Below are positions 1-7,465 of a stretch of 64,000 nucleotides of DNA, piece by piece. Under the pieces are notes generated by a model. It was not told the DNA's origin and ran no database searches. It worked only from the letters and a program-made list of their open reading frames with translations. Position 1 is the stretch's first letter, and each line of letters opens with the position of its first letter. The stretch covers positions 1 to 64,000 of the forward strand of contig JAKIUW010000019.1 of NCBI GenBank assembly GCA_021647365.1, read 5' to 3'. Made by a program: the position numbers and the translations under genes. Origin of the DNA: Cocleimonas sp. (GTDB lineage: Bacteria; Pseudomonadota; Gammaproteobacteria; Thiotrichales; Thiotrichaceae).

Positions 1-126
1 TGTTTCCATTAATATCACCTATTAAATTCCCCAAGCTAAAAACTTGGTATTAAACTACAAATAGGTGGGTCAATTTTCGATGCCAATTAACCCCTAAAGT
101 GGGTCAGTTTTGCATGCTTATTAACA
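1..126. mobile_element. IS21-family-like insertion sequence end (partial)
   Basis: Two spaced related motifs, GGGTCAATTTTCGATGCCAA and GGGTCAGTTTTGCATGC, are followed by a terminal TTAACA at 121-126. Multiple internal copies of this kind of sequence ending in CA are typical of IS21-family (IstA/IstB) termini. Only one end lies in the window, so the transposase genes would be to the left. The TPR reading frame becomes open immediately to the right of the end, which fits an insertion boundary at 126/127. Family assignment rests on pattern recognition of the terminus only. Confidence 0.55.
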
Positions 127-516
127 GGGCGAATAAACTTATCAAATAAAAGTGGCCCTCAAAATGTTCAAAGTGCCTATGTACCAAAATTAGCAGCAGC
201 ACATAAAGCTTATAATGAAGGTAGACTAGCGGCAGCCGAAACACTTTTCTTGCAATACACACGTAAACACCCTCATTATTCTGATGCTTGGTTTAAGTTA
301 GGTAATATTTATTACCGTACAGGGCAATATCCCGCAGCGATAACAGCTTATGAAAATGTTTTACAGCAACAGCCAAAACATGAAAAGTCATGGTACAACC
401 TAGCACTCACACGAGTTAAACAGGCAGAACAAGTATTAACAAAGGGTGAGGCGCAACTTGGAGGAAATCGTAGGCTCTCTAACTTAAAATCTCGGATTGT
501 AAATGGAATTAAGTAA
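127..516 (+). pseudogene. 5'-truncated TPR-repeat protein gene, cut by the IS end
   Basis: From 127 a frame is open to the TAA at 514-516 and reads as tetratricopeptide repeats: AAAHKAYNEGRLAAAE, then SDAWFKLGNIYYRTGQYPAA and KSWYNLALTRVKQAE. The TPR pattern begins well before the first possible start (TTG at 250, no ribosome site), so the N-terminal part of the gene is missing and is replaced by the insertion-sequence end at 1-126. TPR proteins act as protein-binding scaffolds; the specific role cannot be told from about 130 residues. A hairpin terminator follows at 546. Possibly the remaining part is expressed from a promoter in the IS, but I see no start signal. Confidence 0.7.
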
Positions 517-545
517 TTACTAAGTGTACCTGTGAGTTATAGTAG

Positions 546-573
546 AAAGCCACCTGTTTGGGTGGCTTTTCTT
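546..573 (+). terminator. Rho-independent terminator after the TPR fragment
   Basis: A perfect 9-bp stem, AAAGCCACC against GGTGGCTTT, with a 6-nt loop is followed by TTTTCTT. It lies 30 bases after the stop codon. Confidence 0.8.
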
Positions 574-677
574 ATTTATGGGATATAGTGATTATGTTTA
601 TAATATATTCGCTATTTATATTGCTTGGGAAAGCGACTATTATTCAGAAGAAGAAAGCTAGAGTTTAAATGATGTGT

Positions 678-710
678 AAAGTACACCCCCCCACTTTTAC
701 ATGATGTTTA
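678..710 (+). repeat. C7 palindromic element, single C-rich arm
   Basis: Contains the family core CCCCCCCACTTTTACATGAT followed by GTTT. No matching G-rich arm is next to it. It lies 36 bases upstream of proA, in its presumed leader. Confidence 0.85.
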
Positions 711-745
711 TAAATTAAGTAGATTAAGATAACAAAGAAGTAGTA

Positions 746-2005
746 ATGGAACAAAACATAAAAACATACATGCACGAGCTTGGGCTAAAGGCGAGAGCAG
801 CCTCAAGCATTCTTGCGGCTGTTGAATCTAAACAGAAAAATGATGCGCTTCATGCTATCGCGGATCGTTTACTTGAGCAGGCAGAAATCTTAAAAGCTGA
901 GAATGCTAAAGATTTGCAAGCAGGTAAAGAGAAAGGCCTAGAAGCTGCCATGCTAGATCGATTGGCATTAACCGATGAAGGCATCGCAAAAATGGCAGAA
1001 GGTTTGCGCCAGATTGCTGCACTGTCTGATCCTATCGGTGAGATTAATGACCTCAAGTTTATGCCGTCAGGTATTCAAGTCGGTAATATGCGCGTGCCTT
1101 TGGGGGTTATCGGTATTATTTATGAATCACGCCCTAATGTGACAGCTGATGCCGCTGCGCTGTGTTTAAAATCAGGTAATGCGACAATTTTGCGCGGTGG
1201 TTCTGAGGCGATTCATTCTAATAAAGCAGTGGCAGCGTGTATTCAAGCGGGGTTGAAAACAGCGGGTTTGCCTGCGGAATGTGTACAAGTTGTCGAGACC
1301 ACAGATCGTGAAGCCGTGGGCGAATTATTGCGTTTAAAAGACTTTGTAGATGTAATAATTCCACGCGGTGGTAAAGGCTTGATTGAGCGCGTTAGTAATG
1401 ATTCATTAATTCCGGTAATCAAACACTTAGACGGCATTTGTCATGTGTATATTGATGATGATGCAGACGCGACAAAAGCCATTAAAGTCACCTTTAATTC
1501 CAAAAGCCAGCGCTATGGAACTTGCAACACATTGGAGACATTATTGATTGCAGAATCACGTGCAGATGAAATATTACCAGCACTGAAAACCTTGTTTGAT
1601 GAAGAAGGCGTTGAGTTGCGTGGTTGTGCGCAAACACAGTCGATTATTGAGTGTGTAACTGTCAGCGAAGAAGATTGGGTGACAGAATACCTTGCGCCTA
1701 TTTTATCTATAAAAGTGGTGGCGGATATAGATGCAGCAATCAAGCACATCAACACGTACAGTTCACAACACACCGACTGTATTATCACACAAGACATCAC
1801 AAAAACACGTCGCTTTATGCGCGAGGTGGATTCAGCCTCGGTGATGGTCAATGCTTCAACACGCTTCGCTGATGGCTTTGAATATGGTTTGGGTGCAGAG
1901 ATTGGTATCAGCACCGACAAGCTTCACGCGCGCGGCCCGGTGGGACTGAATGGCTTAACCTCGCTTAAATATGTGGTGTTTGGTGATGGTCATATTCGTA
2001 CATAG
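746..2005 (+). CDS. proA: Glutamate-5-semialdehyde dehydrogenase (gamma-glutamyl phosphate reductase)
   Basis: Second step of proline synthesis: NADPH-dependent reduction of gamma-glutamyl phosphate to glutamate semialdehyde in the cytoplasm. The 419-residue length is standard for ProA. Recognisable family segments are PLGVIGIIYESRPNVTADAA, LKSGNATILRGGSEA and the catalytic cysteine in YGTCNTLE at about residue 260. The ATG at 746 has a weak purine-rich site (AAGAAG) upstream. It is followed after 21 bases by nadD, so the two are probably co-transcribed; proA-nadD adjacency is common in proteobacteria. No proB is in the window. No defects seen. Confidence 0.97.
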   Translation: MEQNIKTYMHELGLKARAASSILAAVESKQKNDALHAIADRLLEQAEILKAENAKDLQAGKEKGLEAAMLDRLALTDEGIAKMAEGLRQIAALSDPIGEINDLKFMPSGIQVGNMRVPLGVIGIIYESRPNVTADAAALCLKSGNATILRGGSEAIHSNKAVAACIQAGLKTAGLPAECVQVVETTDREAVGELLRLKDFVDVIIPRGGKGLIERVSNDSLIPVIKHLDGICHVYIDDDADATKAIKVTFNSKSQRYGTCNTLETLLIAESRADEILPALKTLFDEEGVELRGCAQTQSIIECVTVSEEDWVTEYLAPILSIKVVADIDAAIKHINTYSSQHTDCIITQDITKTRRFMREVDSASVMVNASTRFADGFEYGLGAEIGISTDKLHARGPVGLNGLTSLKYVVFGDGHIRT

Positions 2006-2026
2006 CGTTAGCGGGTTACTAAGAAT

Positions 2027-2659
2027 ATGATTGGTATTCTCGGCGGAACATTTGATCCTATTCATTTTGGACACTTGCGCCCAGCTTTAGAAATTTTTGA
2101 GCAGTTGGGCTTAGACGAGTTACGTTTAATTCCTAGTGCTAAACCACCGCACCGTTGGCAACCTGAAGCGAGTGAAGCACATCGTTTAGCCATGGTCAAA
2201 ATTGCGGTTAAAGGTGTCGATGGATTTATCGTGGATGACCGTGAATATCATCGTGAAGGAGCATCGTATACGGTTGATACATTAGCTTCGATTCGTGACG
2301 ACCTTGACAAAAAGAAAGGTGAAAGCGAGCCTTTGTGTATGTTTATTGGCATGGATGCGTTTGAACATTTTACAACATGGCACGATTGGCAGGAAATTTT
2401 GAATTTAGCGCATTTAGTTATATCCTCTCGCCCCGGAACCCGTATGGTTGAAACAGCAGATTGGATGGAAAATCGCATAACAGAAGATATAAATGATTTA
2501 CAAAAAGCATCAGCGGGGAAATTGTATTTTGCCGATGTATCCCAATATGATCTTTCAGCTACATTTTTAAGAAAACAGATACTTGCAGGTAAGAGCTCGC
2601 AGTATGCAACGCCTGTTAAAGTTAGCGAATACATTAAGCAAAACAAATTATATATTTAA
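2027..2659 (+). CDS. nadD: Nicotinate-nucleotide adenylyltransferase
   Basis: Transfers AMP from ATP to nicotinate mononucleotide, giving deamido-NAD in NAD synthesis. The 210-residue protein starts with the nucleotidyltransferase signature GGTFDPIHFGHLRPA, holding the HxGH motif at about residues 13-16, and has PSAKPPHR and FIGMDAFEHFTTWHDW as in NadD. The usual C-terminal SSTxIR motif is present in altered form as SATFLRKQI. It sits between proA and rsfS, the common nadD-rsfS-rlmH arrangement. The short gaps indicate one operon. Confidence 0.96.
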   Translation: MIGILGGTFDPIHFGHLRPALEIFEQLGLDELRLIPSAKPPHRWQPEASEAHRLAMVKIAVKGVDGFIVDDREYHREGASYTVDTLASIRDDLDKKKGESEPLCMFIGMDAFEHFTTWHDWQEILNLAHLVISSRPGTRMVETADWMENRITEDINDLQKASAGKLYFADVSQYDLSATFLRKQILAGKSSQYATPVKVSEYIKQNKLYI

Positions 2660-2683
2660 CCCTCTTTTTAAAAGAATAACACT

Positions 2684-3052
2684 ATGAAATTAAATGAATT
2701 AAAAGACCTAGTCCAAAACAGCCTAGAAGACATGAAAGCCGTAGAGATCGTGAACATCGATGTAAAAGGTAAATCATCCATGACGGACGTATTGTACATC
2801 GCGACAGGTAACTCAACGCGCCATGTAAAGTCCATTGCAGAAGTGGTTGCTATAAATGCTAAAGAAGCAGGCGTTGATATTATCGGCGTTGAAGGCAAAG
2901 GTTCATCTGAATGGGTATTGGTAGACCTTAACGATATTATCGTCCACGTCATGCTAGCAAGCACTCGCGAGTTTTACGCACTAGAAAAACTCTGGGAGCC
3001 AGAAGATGCGACGGATAAAACGGTAGAAGAAGCTATCTCGGATAAGGGATAA
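2684..3052 (+). CDS. rsfS: Ribosomal silencing factor RsfS
   Basis: Binds ribosomal protein uL14 on the large subunit and blocks joining of the subunits when nutrients are short. The 122 residues match the RsfS/YbeB family: DIKAVEIVNIDVKGKSS-like N-terminus, MTDVLYIATGNSTRHVKSIA, EGKGSSEWVLVDLNDIIVHVM and the terminal FYALEKLW. The start at 2684 is the only sensible ATG. It follows nadD by 24 bases. In many proteobacteria rlmH follows directly; here a 283-base stretch packed with repeats has come between them. Confidence 0.95.
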   Translation: MKLNELKDLVQNSLEDMKAVEIVNIDVKGKSSMTDVLYIATGNSTRHVKSIAEVVAINAKEAGVDIIGVEGKGSSEWVLVDLNDIIVHVMLASTREFYALEKLWEPEDATDKTVEEAISDKG

Positions 3053-3057
3053 AAGAC

Positions 3058-3302
3058 TTTTTTTGCCACGGAATCCACGGAAGGAAGCGTCATTCTGGCG
3101 AATGCCAGAATCCATATTTGAAACGTAGTGCATTGGTTTGAGATGGATACTGGCCTTCGCCAGTATGACGTATTTTAAAGTAGTTATATTAAAGTACACC
3201 CCCCCACTTTTACAGCATGTTTATAATCATCATGTAAAACTAGGGGGTGTACCTCTAAAAATATCTTTTTCCGTGTCCTTCCGTGGATTTCGTGGCAAAA
3301 AG
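3058..3302. repeat. Repeat cluster: inverted GCCACGGA repeats enclosing REP-like hairpins
   Basis: TTTTTGCCACGGAATCCACG near 3060 is matched in inverse orientation by CGTGGATTTCGTGGCAAAAA at 3282-3301. Between them lie two small hairpins of the widespread TCATTCTGGCGAATGCCAGA type (about 3091 and 3145) and a full C7 palindromic element (3191-3252). No gene is visible in the gap between rsfS and rlmH. The interval looks like a landing site for several unrelated repeat families. Confidence 0.75.
3191..3252. repeat. C7 palindromic element, full palindrome
   Basis: A C-rich arm (CCCCCCCACTTTTACAGCAT) is followed, after a short loop, by a G-rich arm reading ATCATCATGTAAAACTAGGG and then GGTGTAC. 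The G arm has CTAGGGGG instead of GTGGGGGGG, a variant shared with the copies at 6177, 34158 and 52656, so sub-families exist. Confidence 0.85.
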
Positions 3303-3335
3303 ATCTTTAATCTTTTACTTTTATTAAGCTATCTC

Positions 3336-3809
3336 ATGAAAATCCATCTCTTAGCCGTCGGAACAAAAATGCCAGATTGGGTAACGCAAGCTTACACCGA
3401 GTACGCTCATCGCCTGCCTGCTAAATGTTCGCTTCACCTAAAAGAAATTCTTGCTGAGAAACGCTCTAAAAACAGCAATATCAAAGCCATTATGCAAAAA
3501 GAGGCGGATAAGTTAAAAGCGGCGATTCCTGCTAATTGTCGTGTTGTGGCGCTAGAGGTAACAGGGCAGGCGTGGAGCACCGAAAAGTTAGCAACACGCC
3601 TTCAAGACTGGATGATGGGCGGACAGGATATTGCCTTGTTGGTTGGTGGGCCAGATGGGTTAACGCATGAGCTATTACAACTGGCGCAAGAAAAATGGTC
3701 ATTATCTAATCTCACTTTTCCGCACCCTTTGGTTCGCGTCATTTTGGCAGAACAAATCTACCGTGCTTACACTATTACGGAAAACCATCCATACCACAGG
3801 GCAGGTTGA
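3336..3809 (+). CDS. rlmH: 23S rRNA pseudouridine1915 N3-methyltransferase
   Basis: Methylates N3 of pseudouridine 1915 in helix 69 of 23S rRNA. Starting at ATG 3336 gives 157 residues, the usual length, beginning MKIHLLAVGTKMPDW. The SPOUT-fold knot motifs are present: IALLVGGPDGL and LTFPHPLVRVILAEQIYRA, ending in ENHPYHRAG as expected. The frame remains open 66 codons further upstream, but that part is a translation of the repeat DNA (it includes TPPLLQH and HHVKLGG), so it is not taken as coding. The stop overlaps the maf start in TGATG. Confidence 0.95.
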   Translation: MKIHLLAVGTKMPDWVTQAYTEYAHRLPAKCSLHLKEILAEKRSKNSNIKAIMQKEADKLKAAIPANCRVVALEVTGQAWSTEKLATRLQDWMMGGQDIALLVGGPDGLTHELLQLAQEKWSLSNLTFPHPLVRVILAEQIYRAYTITENHPYHRAG

Positions 3810-4378
3810 TGATTGCGTTAAATACAGAAATTATTCTAGCCTCTGCCTCGCCACGCCGTGCAGAATTATTGGATCAAATCGGTGTAAAGTATACAGTTCA
3901 AGTTACTGATATTAATGAAGATGAACTGCCGAATGAATCAGCAGAAGACTTGGTTCAGCGTTTAGCCAAAGAGAAGTCCCAAGCATTGGGTAAATCAACT
4001 ATATTACCTGTTTTAGGCGCAGATACGCTTGGCGTTCTTGAAGGCAACCTATTAGTAAAACCTTGCGATTTTGACCATGCTTATGAAATGTTATCCAGAA
4101 TGTCGGGGCAGTGGCATGAGATTCTTTCAGCGGTTGCAATAAGCTATAAAGGTGATACGCAGGTTAAGCTTAATTGTAATCGTGTCCTATTTCGTCCGTT
4201 ATCGGATGACGAAATTAAAGCTTACTGGGATACTGGCGAGCCACAAGATAAAGCGGGTGCTTATGCAATCCAAGGTTTAGCTGCACCATTTATTGAACGC
4301 ATCGAAGGCTCATATTCTGGCATAATGGGTTTGCCGTTGTTTGAAACAGCGCAGCTTTTAGAACAACTTAAAAAATAA
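3809..4378 (+). CDS. maf: Maf-family nucleotide pyrophosphatase
   Basis: Hydrolyses non-canonical or canonical nucleoside triphosphates to monophosphates; the YhdE-type branch acts on dTTP/UTP. The 189-residue protein has the N-terminal LASASPRRAELL signature, RLAKEKSQAL and the VLGADTLG motif near residue 70, followed by RMSGQWHEILSAVAI. The ATG at 3809 overlaps the rlmH stop by one base; a TTG three bases earlier is less likely. In Escherichia coli yhdE lies next to rng, and here rng also follows, which supports the YhdE-type assignment. Confidence 0.92.
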   Translation: MIALNTEIILASASPRRAELLDQIGVKYTVQVTDINEDELPNESAEDLVQRLAKEKSQALGKSTILPVLGADTLGVLEGNLLVKPCDFDHAYEMLSRMSGQWHEILSAVAISYKGDTQVKLNCNRVLFRPLSDDEIKAYWDTGEPQDKAGAYAIQGLAAPFIERIEGSYSGIMGLPLFETAQLLEQLKK

Positions 4379-4419
4379 CATAACCCCTCTCCCTATAGAG
4401 GGTGTTGTAAAAGACATAC

Positions 4420-4492
4420 GTAGGTTGGTGCTGAGGAACGAAGCCCAACGTGACACTGTTTGTTGGGCTTCACAAGCTCCGCACCAACCTAC
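4420..4492. repeat. REP-like hairpin (GTAGGTTGGTGC type)
   Basis: GTAGGTTGGTGCTGAGGAAC followed by GAAGCCCAAC is matched in inverse by GTTGGGCTTC, CACAAGCTCC and GCACCAACCTAC, forming a stem of roughly 30 bp around a short loop. This sequence type is common between genes in proteobacteria. It sits in the 213-base gap between maf and rng. Partly complementary CCTCTCCCTATAGAGG-like sequence flanks it outside. Confidence 0.85.
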
Positions 4493-4591
4493 AATTTATT
4501 TTTTGCAGCACTTTCTGCTAGAGAGGGAGCAAAAAAATAAAGGAGGAAAAGAGACTTTTGCATATCTCATGTAAATATCTCTATATAAAAA

Positions 4592-6127
4592 ATGAGTGTA
4601 GAAATTCTAATAAACGTCACTCCACAAGAATCACGTGTAGCCCTGCTTGAAAATGGCATTCTGCAAGAGATTATGATCGAGCGAAACTCCAATCAGGGCA
4701 TCGTAGGCAATATTTACAAAGGTAAAGTGTGTCGTGTATTGCCAGGAATGGAAGCCGCTTTTATCGACATTGGACAAGAAAAAGCCGCCTTTTTACACGC
4801 CTCTGATTTACGTTTACCCGCTAGCGCCATGTTTAATGGTGATACGCCAAGCGAAGAAATCATCATTCCGCCTATTACAAAGCTGTTACACGCAGGCAAA
4901 CAGGTGCTTGTGCAAGTCATTAAAGACCCGCTGGGTACGAAGGGCGCACGTCTAACCATGCACGTCACCATTCCCTCGCGCTATGTGGTTTTAATGCCGG
5001 ATACAGATACCGTGGGTGTTTCCAGCAAAATTGAAGATGACGAGGAGCGTGAGCGCCTAAAAGCGATTGTCCATTCAATGCGCGGTGGCTCGAGTGAGTC
5101 TACTGATGATGCCCAGACAGAAATAAATCTCAACACAGACAATGCCAGCAAGTTTGGCTACATCGTACGCACCGCAGCAGAAGGCATTAGCAAAGAAGCA
5201 CTCAAGGCAGACATAGCCTTTTTAAATAAACTGTGGATGAAGATAAGCGATGCGCCACCATCCTCAGCTGACTCAGACTTGATCTACTCAGATTTGCCAC
5301 TGGTACAACGTGCGTTGCGCGATATAGTGGCAGAAGATATTGAGAGCATCAAAGTCGATTCAAAAGAAACGTATGCCAATATTCATGAGTTTTCAAAAGA
5401 ATTTATCCCTGAGTTATCAGAAAAAATAGAACACTATACAGGTGAGCGCCCGATTTTTGATATGCATTCGGTTGAAGATGAAATTCAAAAATCTTTAAAG
5501 CGAAAAGTACAACTCAAATCAGGTGGCTATTTGATTATCGATCAAACCGAAGCCATGACGACGGTTGATGTAAACACAGGTGGTTTTGTTGGCAATCGCA
5601 ACCTAGAAGAAACGATTTTCAAAACAAACTTAGAAGCCGCGCAAACATTGGCACGCCAATTACGTTTGCGAAATCTGGGTGGAATAATCATCTTAGATTT
5701 TATTGATATGCAACAAGATGATCATAAAGAACAGATGATGACAGCGTTATTAAAAGCGCTCGAACATGATCACGCCAAGACATCGGTAACAGAGCTTTCT
5801 AGTTTGGGTCTCGTAGAAATGACCCGCAAGCGTACCCGCGAATCGCTAGAACATGTGCTGTGTGAATCCTGTTCAACTTGCGAAGGGCGGGGATATATTA
5901 AAACTGCCACCACAGTTTGTTATGAAATATTCAGAGAGATCTTACGTGAGTCACGTCAATTTGATGCGCGTGAATTGCTGGTACTAGCCTCGCTAGATGT
6001 TACCGATTTGTTGTTAGATGAAGAGTCGGATAGCTTGGCAGAATTGCAAGAGTTTATCGGTGTGCCGATTCGCTTTCAGGCGGAATCACTTTATACGCAA
6101 GAGCAGTTTGATGTGGTGTTGCTGTAA
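4592..6127 (+). CDS. rng: Ribonuclease G
   Basis: Endoribonuclease that matures the 5' end of 16S rRNA and takes part in mRNA decay. The 511-residue length fits RNase G rather than the longer RNase E, which has a disordered C-terminal scaffold. An S1-like RNA-binding segment covers about residues 35-130 (IYKGKVCRVLPGMEAAFIDIG). The catalytic region includes DVNTGGFVG near residue 326 and IILDFIDMQ, with metal-binding aspartates. The zinc-link cysteines are in CESCSTCEGRG at about 424-430. Start ATG 4592 gives the standard MSVEILINVTPQESRVALLE. Confidence 0.96.
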   Translation: MSVEILINVTPQESRVALLENGILQEIMIERNSNQGIVGNIYKGKVCRVLPGMEAAFIDIGQEKAAFLHASDLRLPASAMFNGDTPSEEIIIPPITKLLHAGKQVLVQVIKDPLGTKGARLTMHVTIPSRYVVLMPDTDTVGVSSKIEDDEERERLKAIVHSMRGGSSESTDDAQTEINLNTDNASKFGYIVRTAAEGISKEALKADIAFLNKLWMKISDAPPSSADSDLIYSDLPLVQRALRDIVAEDIESIKVDSKETYANIHEFSKEFIPELSEKIEHYTGERPIFDMHSVEDEIQKSLKRKVQLKSGGYLIIDQTEAMTTVDVNTGGFVGNRNLEETIFKTNLEAAQTLARQLRLRNLGGIIILDFIDMQQDDHKEQMMTALLKALEHDHAKTSVTELSSLGLVEMTRKRTRESLEHVLCESCSTCEGRGYIKTATTVCYEIFREILRESRQFDARELLVLASLDVTDLLLDEESDSLAELQEFIGVPIRFQAESLYTQEQFDVVLL

Positions 6128-6176
6128 CATGTAACCATGTTTCAGTGTTTGTTTTTCTCTCCCTCTCGCTAATATA

Positions 6177-6238
6177 AGTACACCCCCCCACTTTTACATG
6201 ACGATTGTTATTGAGTATGTAAAACTAGGGGGGTGTGA
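6177..6238. repeat. C7 palindromic element, full palindrome
   Basis: C-rich arm with CCCCCCCACTTTTACATGAC, a loop of about 18 bases, then the G-rich arm GTATGTAAAACTAGGGGGGT. It begins 50 bases after the rng stop codon, where a terminator would be expected. Confidence 0.85.
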
Positions 6239-6319
6239 ATTCTTTCTTTATATTTGTGTGTGGTTTTTCGTAGCTTGCGAGCTTGGTTTTTCTCCTCTTA
6301 TATTTGTTACAGGCTACGA

Positions 6320-6353
6320 GTTACTTTCTTGCCTGCGGCAGCAAGAAAGTAAC
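6320..6353. repeat. Inverted repeat GTTACTTTCTTG / CAAGAAAGTAAC
   Basis: Perfect 12-bp arms separated by 10 bases, followed by CAAAGAAATG. This ACTTTCTT...AAGAAAGTAACCAAAGAAA unit recurs in many proteobacterial intergenic regions. No reading frame of note runs across it. Confidence 0.7.
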
Positions 6354-6888
6354 CAAAGAAATGCCGCTTAACTTCAAAACTTCTTAGTTTTACCTTCGGT
6401 GAGGAAATAATGGGGATGAAGGGAACTCGCTCCTAACGTCGCTCAAACAACCTTTATCCTGATCCATTATTTCTTGCGATATTCGTTGCTTTGAGAAGGA
6501 AAACGTAGGTCGGCATAAGTGCTAGCACCATATGATATGACATCGGGTTCGGCTGTTTAATAATTAATTGTTGGATGTATTAAAATTGGCATTGGTCCAT
6601 ATGTGGGGACAAATAAATTTAGTAATTATTTTATATTTTATTTGTTACCAGAAACCTTGTTCACCACAAGATATAGTGTATCTAATCCCTACGTTACGAA
6701 AATTTAATCTAAATCGGTCTAAACCGCGCTTAATCGGTCTTTAAGAACCCATCATTAAACACTACATGTTGTGGTTGCGGATAACTAAAACACACTCTAC
6801 AATGTTTTTAAGCTGTTTAGAACAAGCTTAGTAGATAGTTAACTATTGATTTATTTTGTGGGGCTAGTGGTCTATTAAAGGGATAAAG
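6354..6888. other. Gene-free stretch
   Basis: No open frame of 60 codons and no protein similarity that I can recognise on either strand. Only minor repeats are seen, such as two copies of AATCGGTCT about 20 bases apart near 6712-6745 and a hairpin-prone GTAGGTCGGCATAAG segment near 6505. The sequence becomes more AT-rich towards the DnaA-box-like site at 6889. Confidence 0.5.
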
Positions 6889-6897
6889 TTATCCACA
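6889..6897 (+). promoter_or_regulatory. Consensus DnaA box
   Basis: TTATCCACA is an exact match to the strong DnaA-binding nonamer. A one-mismatch copy, TTATCCGCA on the opposite strand, lies near 6777-6785. dnaA, dnaN and mnmG are not nearby, so a chromosomal origin is unlikely. It may be a chance match, or a DnaA-titrating site. Confidence 0.35.
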
Positions 6898-7004
6898 GGT
6901 TATATACAAAAAATATGAACAACTCCCACTTACTGTTAAACAAAATAAAGTGTAGTATCTTTTGAAAGATTGATTTTATCAACGAAGAAAGACCCATTAA
7001 GGGC

Positions 7005-7221
7005 AAGGAGTAAGGATACGCTTAAATTGAAATTGAGCCTAAAGATAGGCAAAAAATATATCTACATTGGCTTGATAGTGTTGCTAAGTTTGGTCGACCG
7101 TGACAACGCTACAAGCTGGATTCAAGACATATTTAGTAAGCTTTGAGGAAGCTGAACGAATGGAAAAACCGTCTTTTAAAGGGCGGTTTTTTATGTTTGC
7201 TAAACTCTATCCTTACTCCTT
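7005..7221 (+). other. 217-bp unit bounded by an exact 14-bp inverted repeat; possible small RNA or micro-gene
   Basis: AAGGAGTAAGGATA at 7005-7018 is exactly matched in inverse by TATCCTTACTCCTT at 7208-7221. Inside lies a short frame ending at TGA 7144-7146, with a hydrophobic run YIYIGLIVLLSLVD and then DRDNATSWIQDIFSKL. It has no ATG; the first TTG gives 58 residues or fewer, and the AAGGAG is too far from the TTG codons to be an obvious ribosome site. A strong terminator follows at 7164. The layout suggests a transcribed unit, either a small RNA closed by a long stem or a tiny mobile element. I cannot choose between them from sequence alone. Confidence 0.35.
7164..7192 (+). terminator. 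Rho-independent terminator
   Basis: AAAAACCGTC pairs with GGGCGGTTTTTT across a 7-nt loop, with a T-run on the plus strand. No conventional gene precedes it, so it points to transcription of the unit at 7005-7146. Confidence 0.75.
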
Positions 7222-7222
7222 A

Positions 7223-7259
7223 CAGAGGTTAAATATTAAACTTAATAAGTTAACCTCTG
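7223..7259. repeat. Inverted repeat CAGAGGTTAA / TTAACCTCTG
   Basis: Perfect 10-bp arms with a 17-base AT-rich loop, immediately right of the 217-bp unit. There is no T-run, so it may be a protein-binding site or an element end rather than a terminator. Confidence 0.55.
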
Positions 7260-7419
7260 GTTGATATTGCTGAATATATTCAGTCTTGTCAATTAATATG
7301 CCTGCTTATAGTTGTATTTTCCTTGTACCTCCTTGTGTTTCCCTGCATTTGATTGTCTGTAAGATGGTCACATAATCTGCTATAAAGTTAGTTCAGTACA
7401 TAATCGTAATTGACATTAG

Positions 7420-7453
7420 AAAACATCATGTAAAAGTGGGGGGGGGTGTGCTT
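7420..7453 (-). repeat. C7 palindromic element, single G-rich arm with G9
   Basis: AACATCATGTAAAAGTGGGG continues to a run of nine G and then TGTGC. It ends 13 bases from the stop codon of the minus-strand lysR gene. Confidence 0.85.
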
Positions 7454-7465
7454 CCAAAAACTAAA

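Noticed and set aside
3138..3335. 66-codon N-terminal extension of rlmH
   Set aside because: It translates the intergenic C7 palindrome and GCCACGGA repeat; RlmH proteins start at MKIHLLAVG, which fits ATG 3336.
6889..6897. Chromosomal replication origin
   Set aside because: Only one exact DnaA box, with no dnaA, dnaN, gyrB or mnmG nearby.
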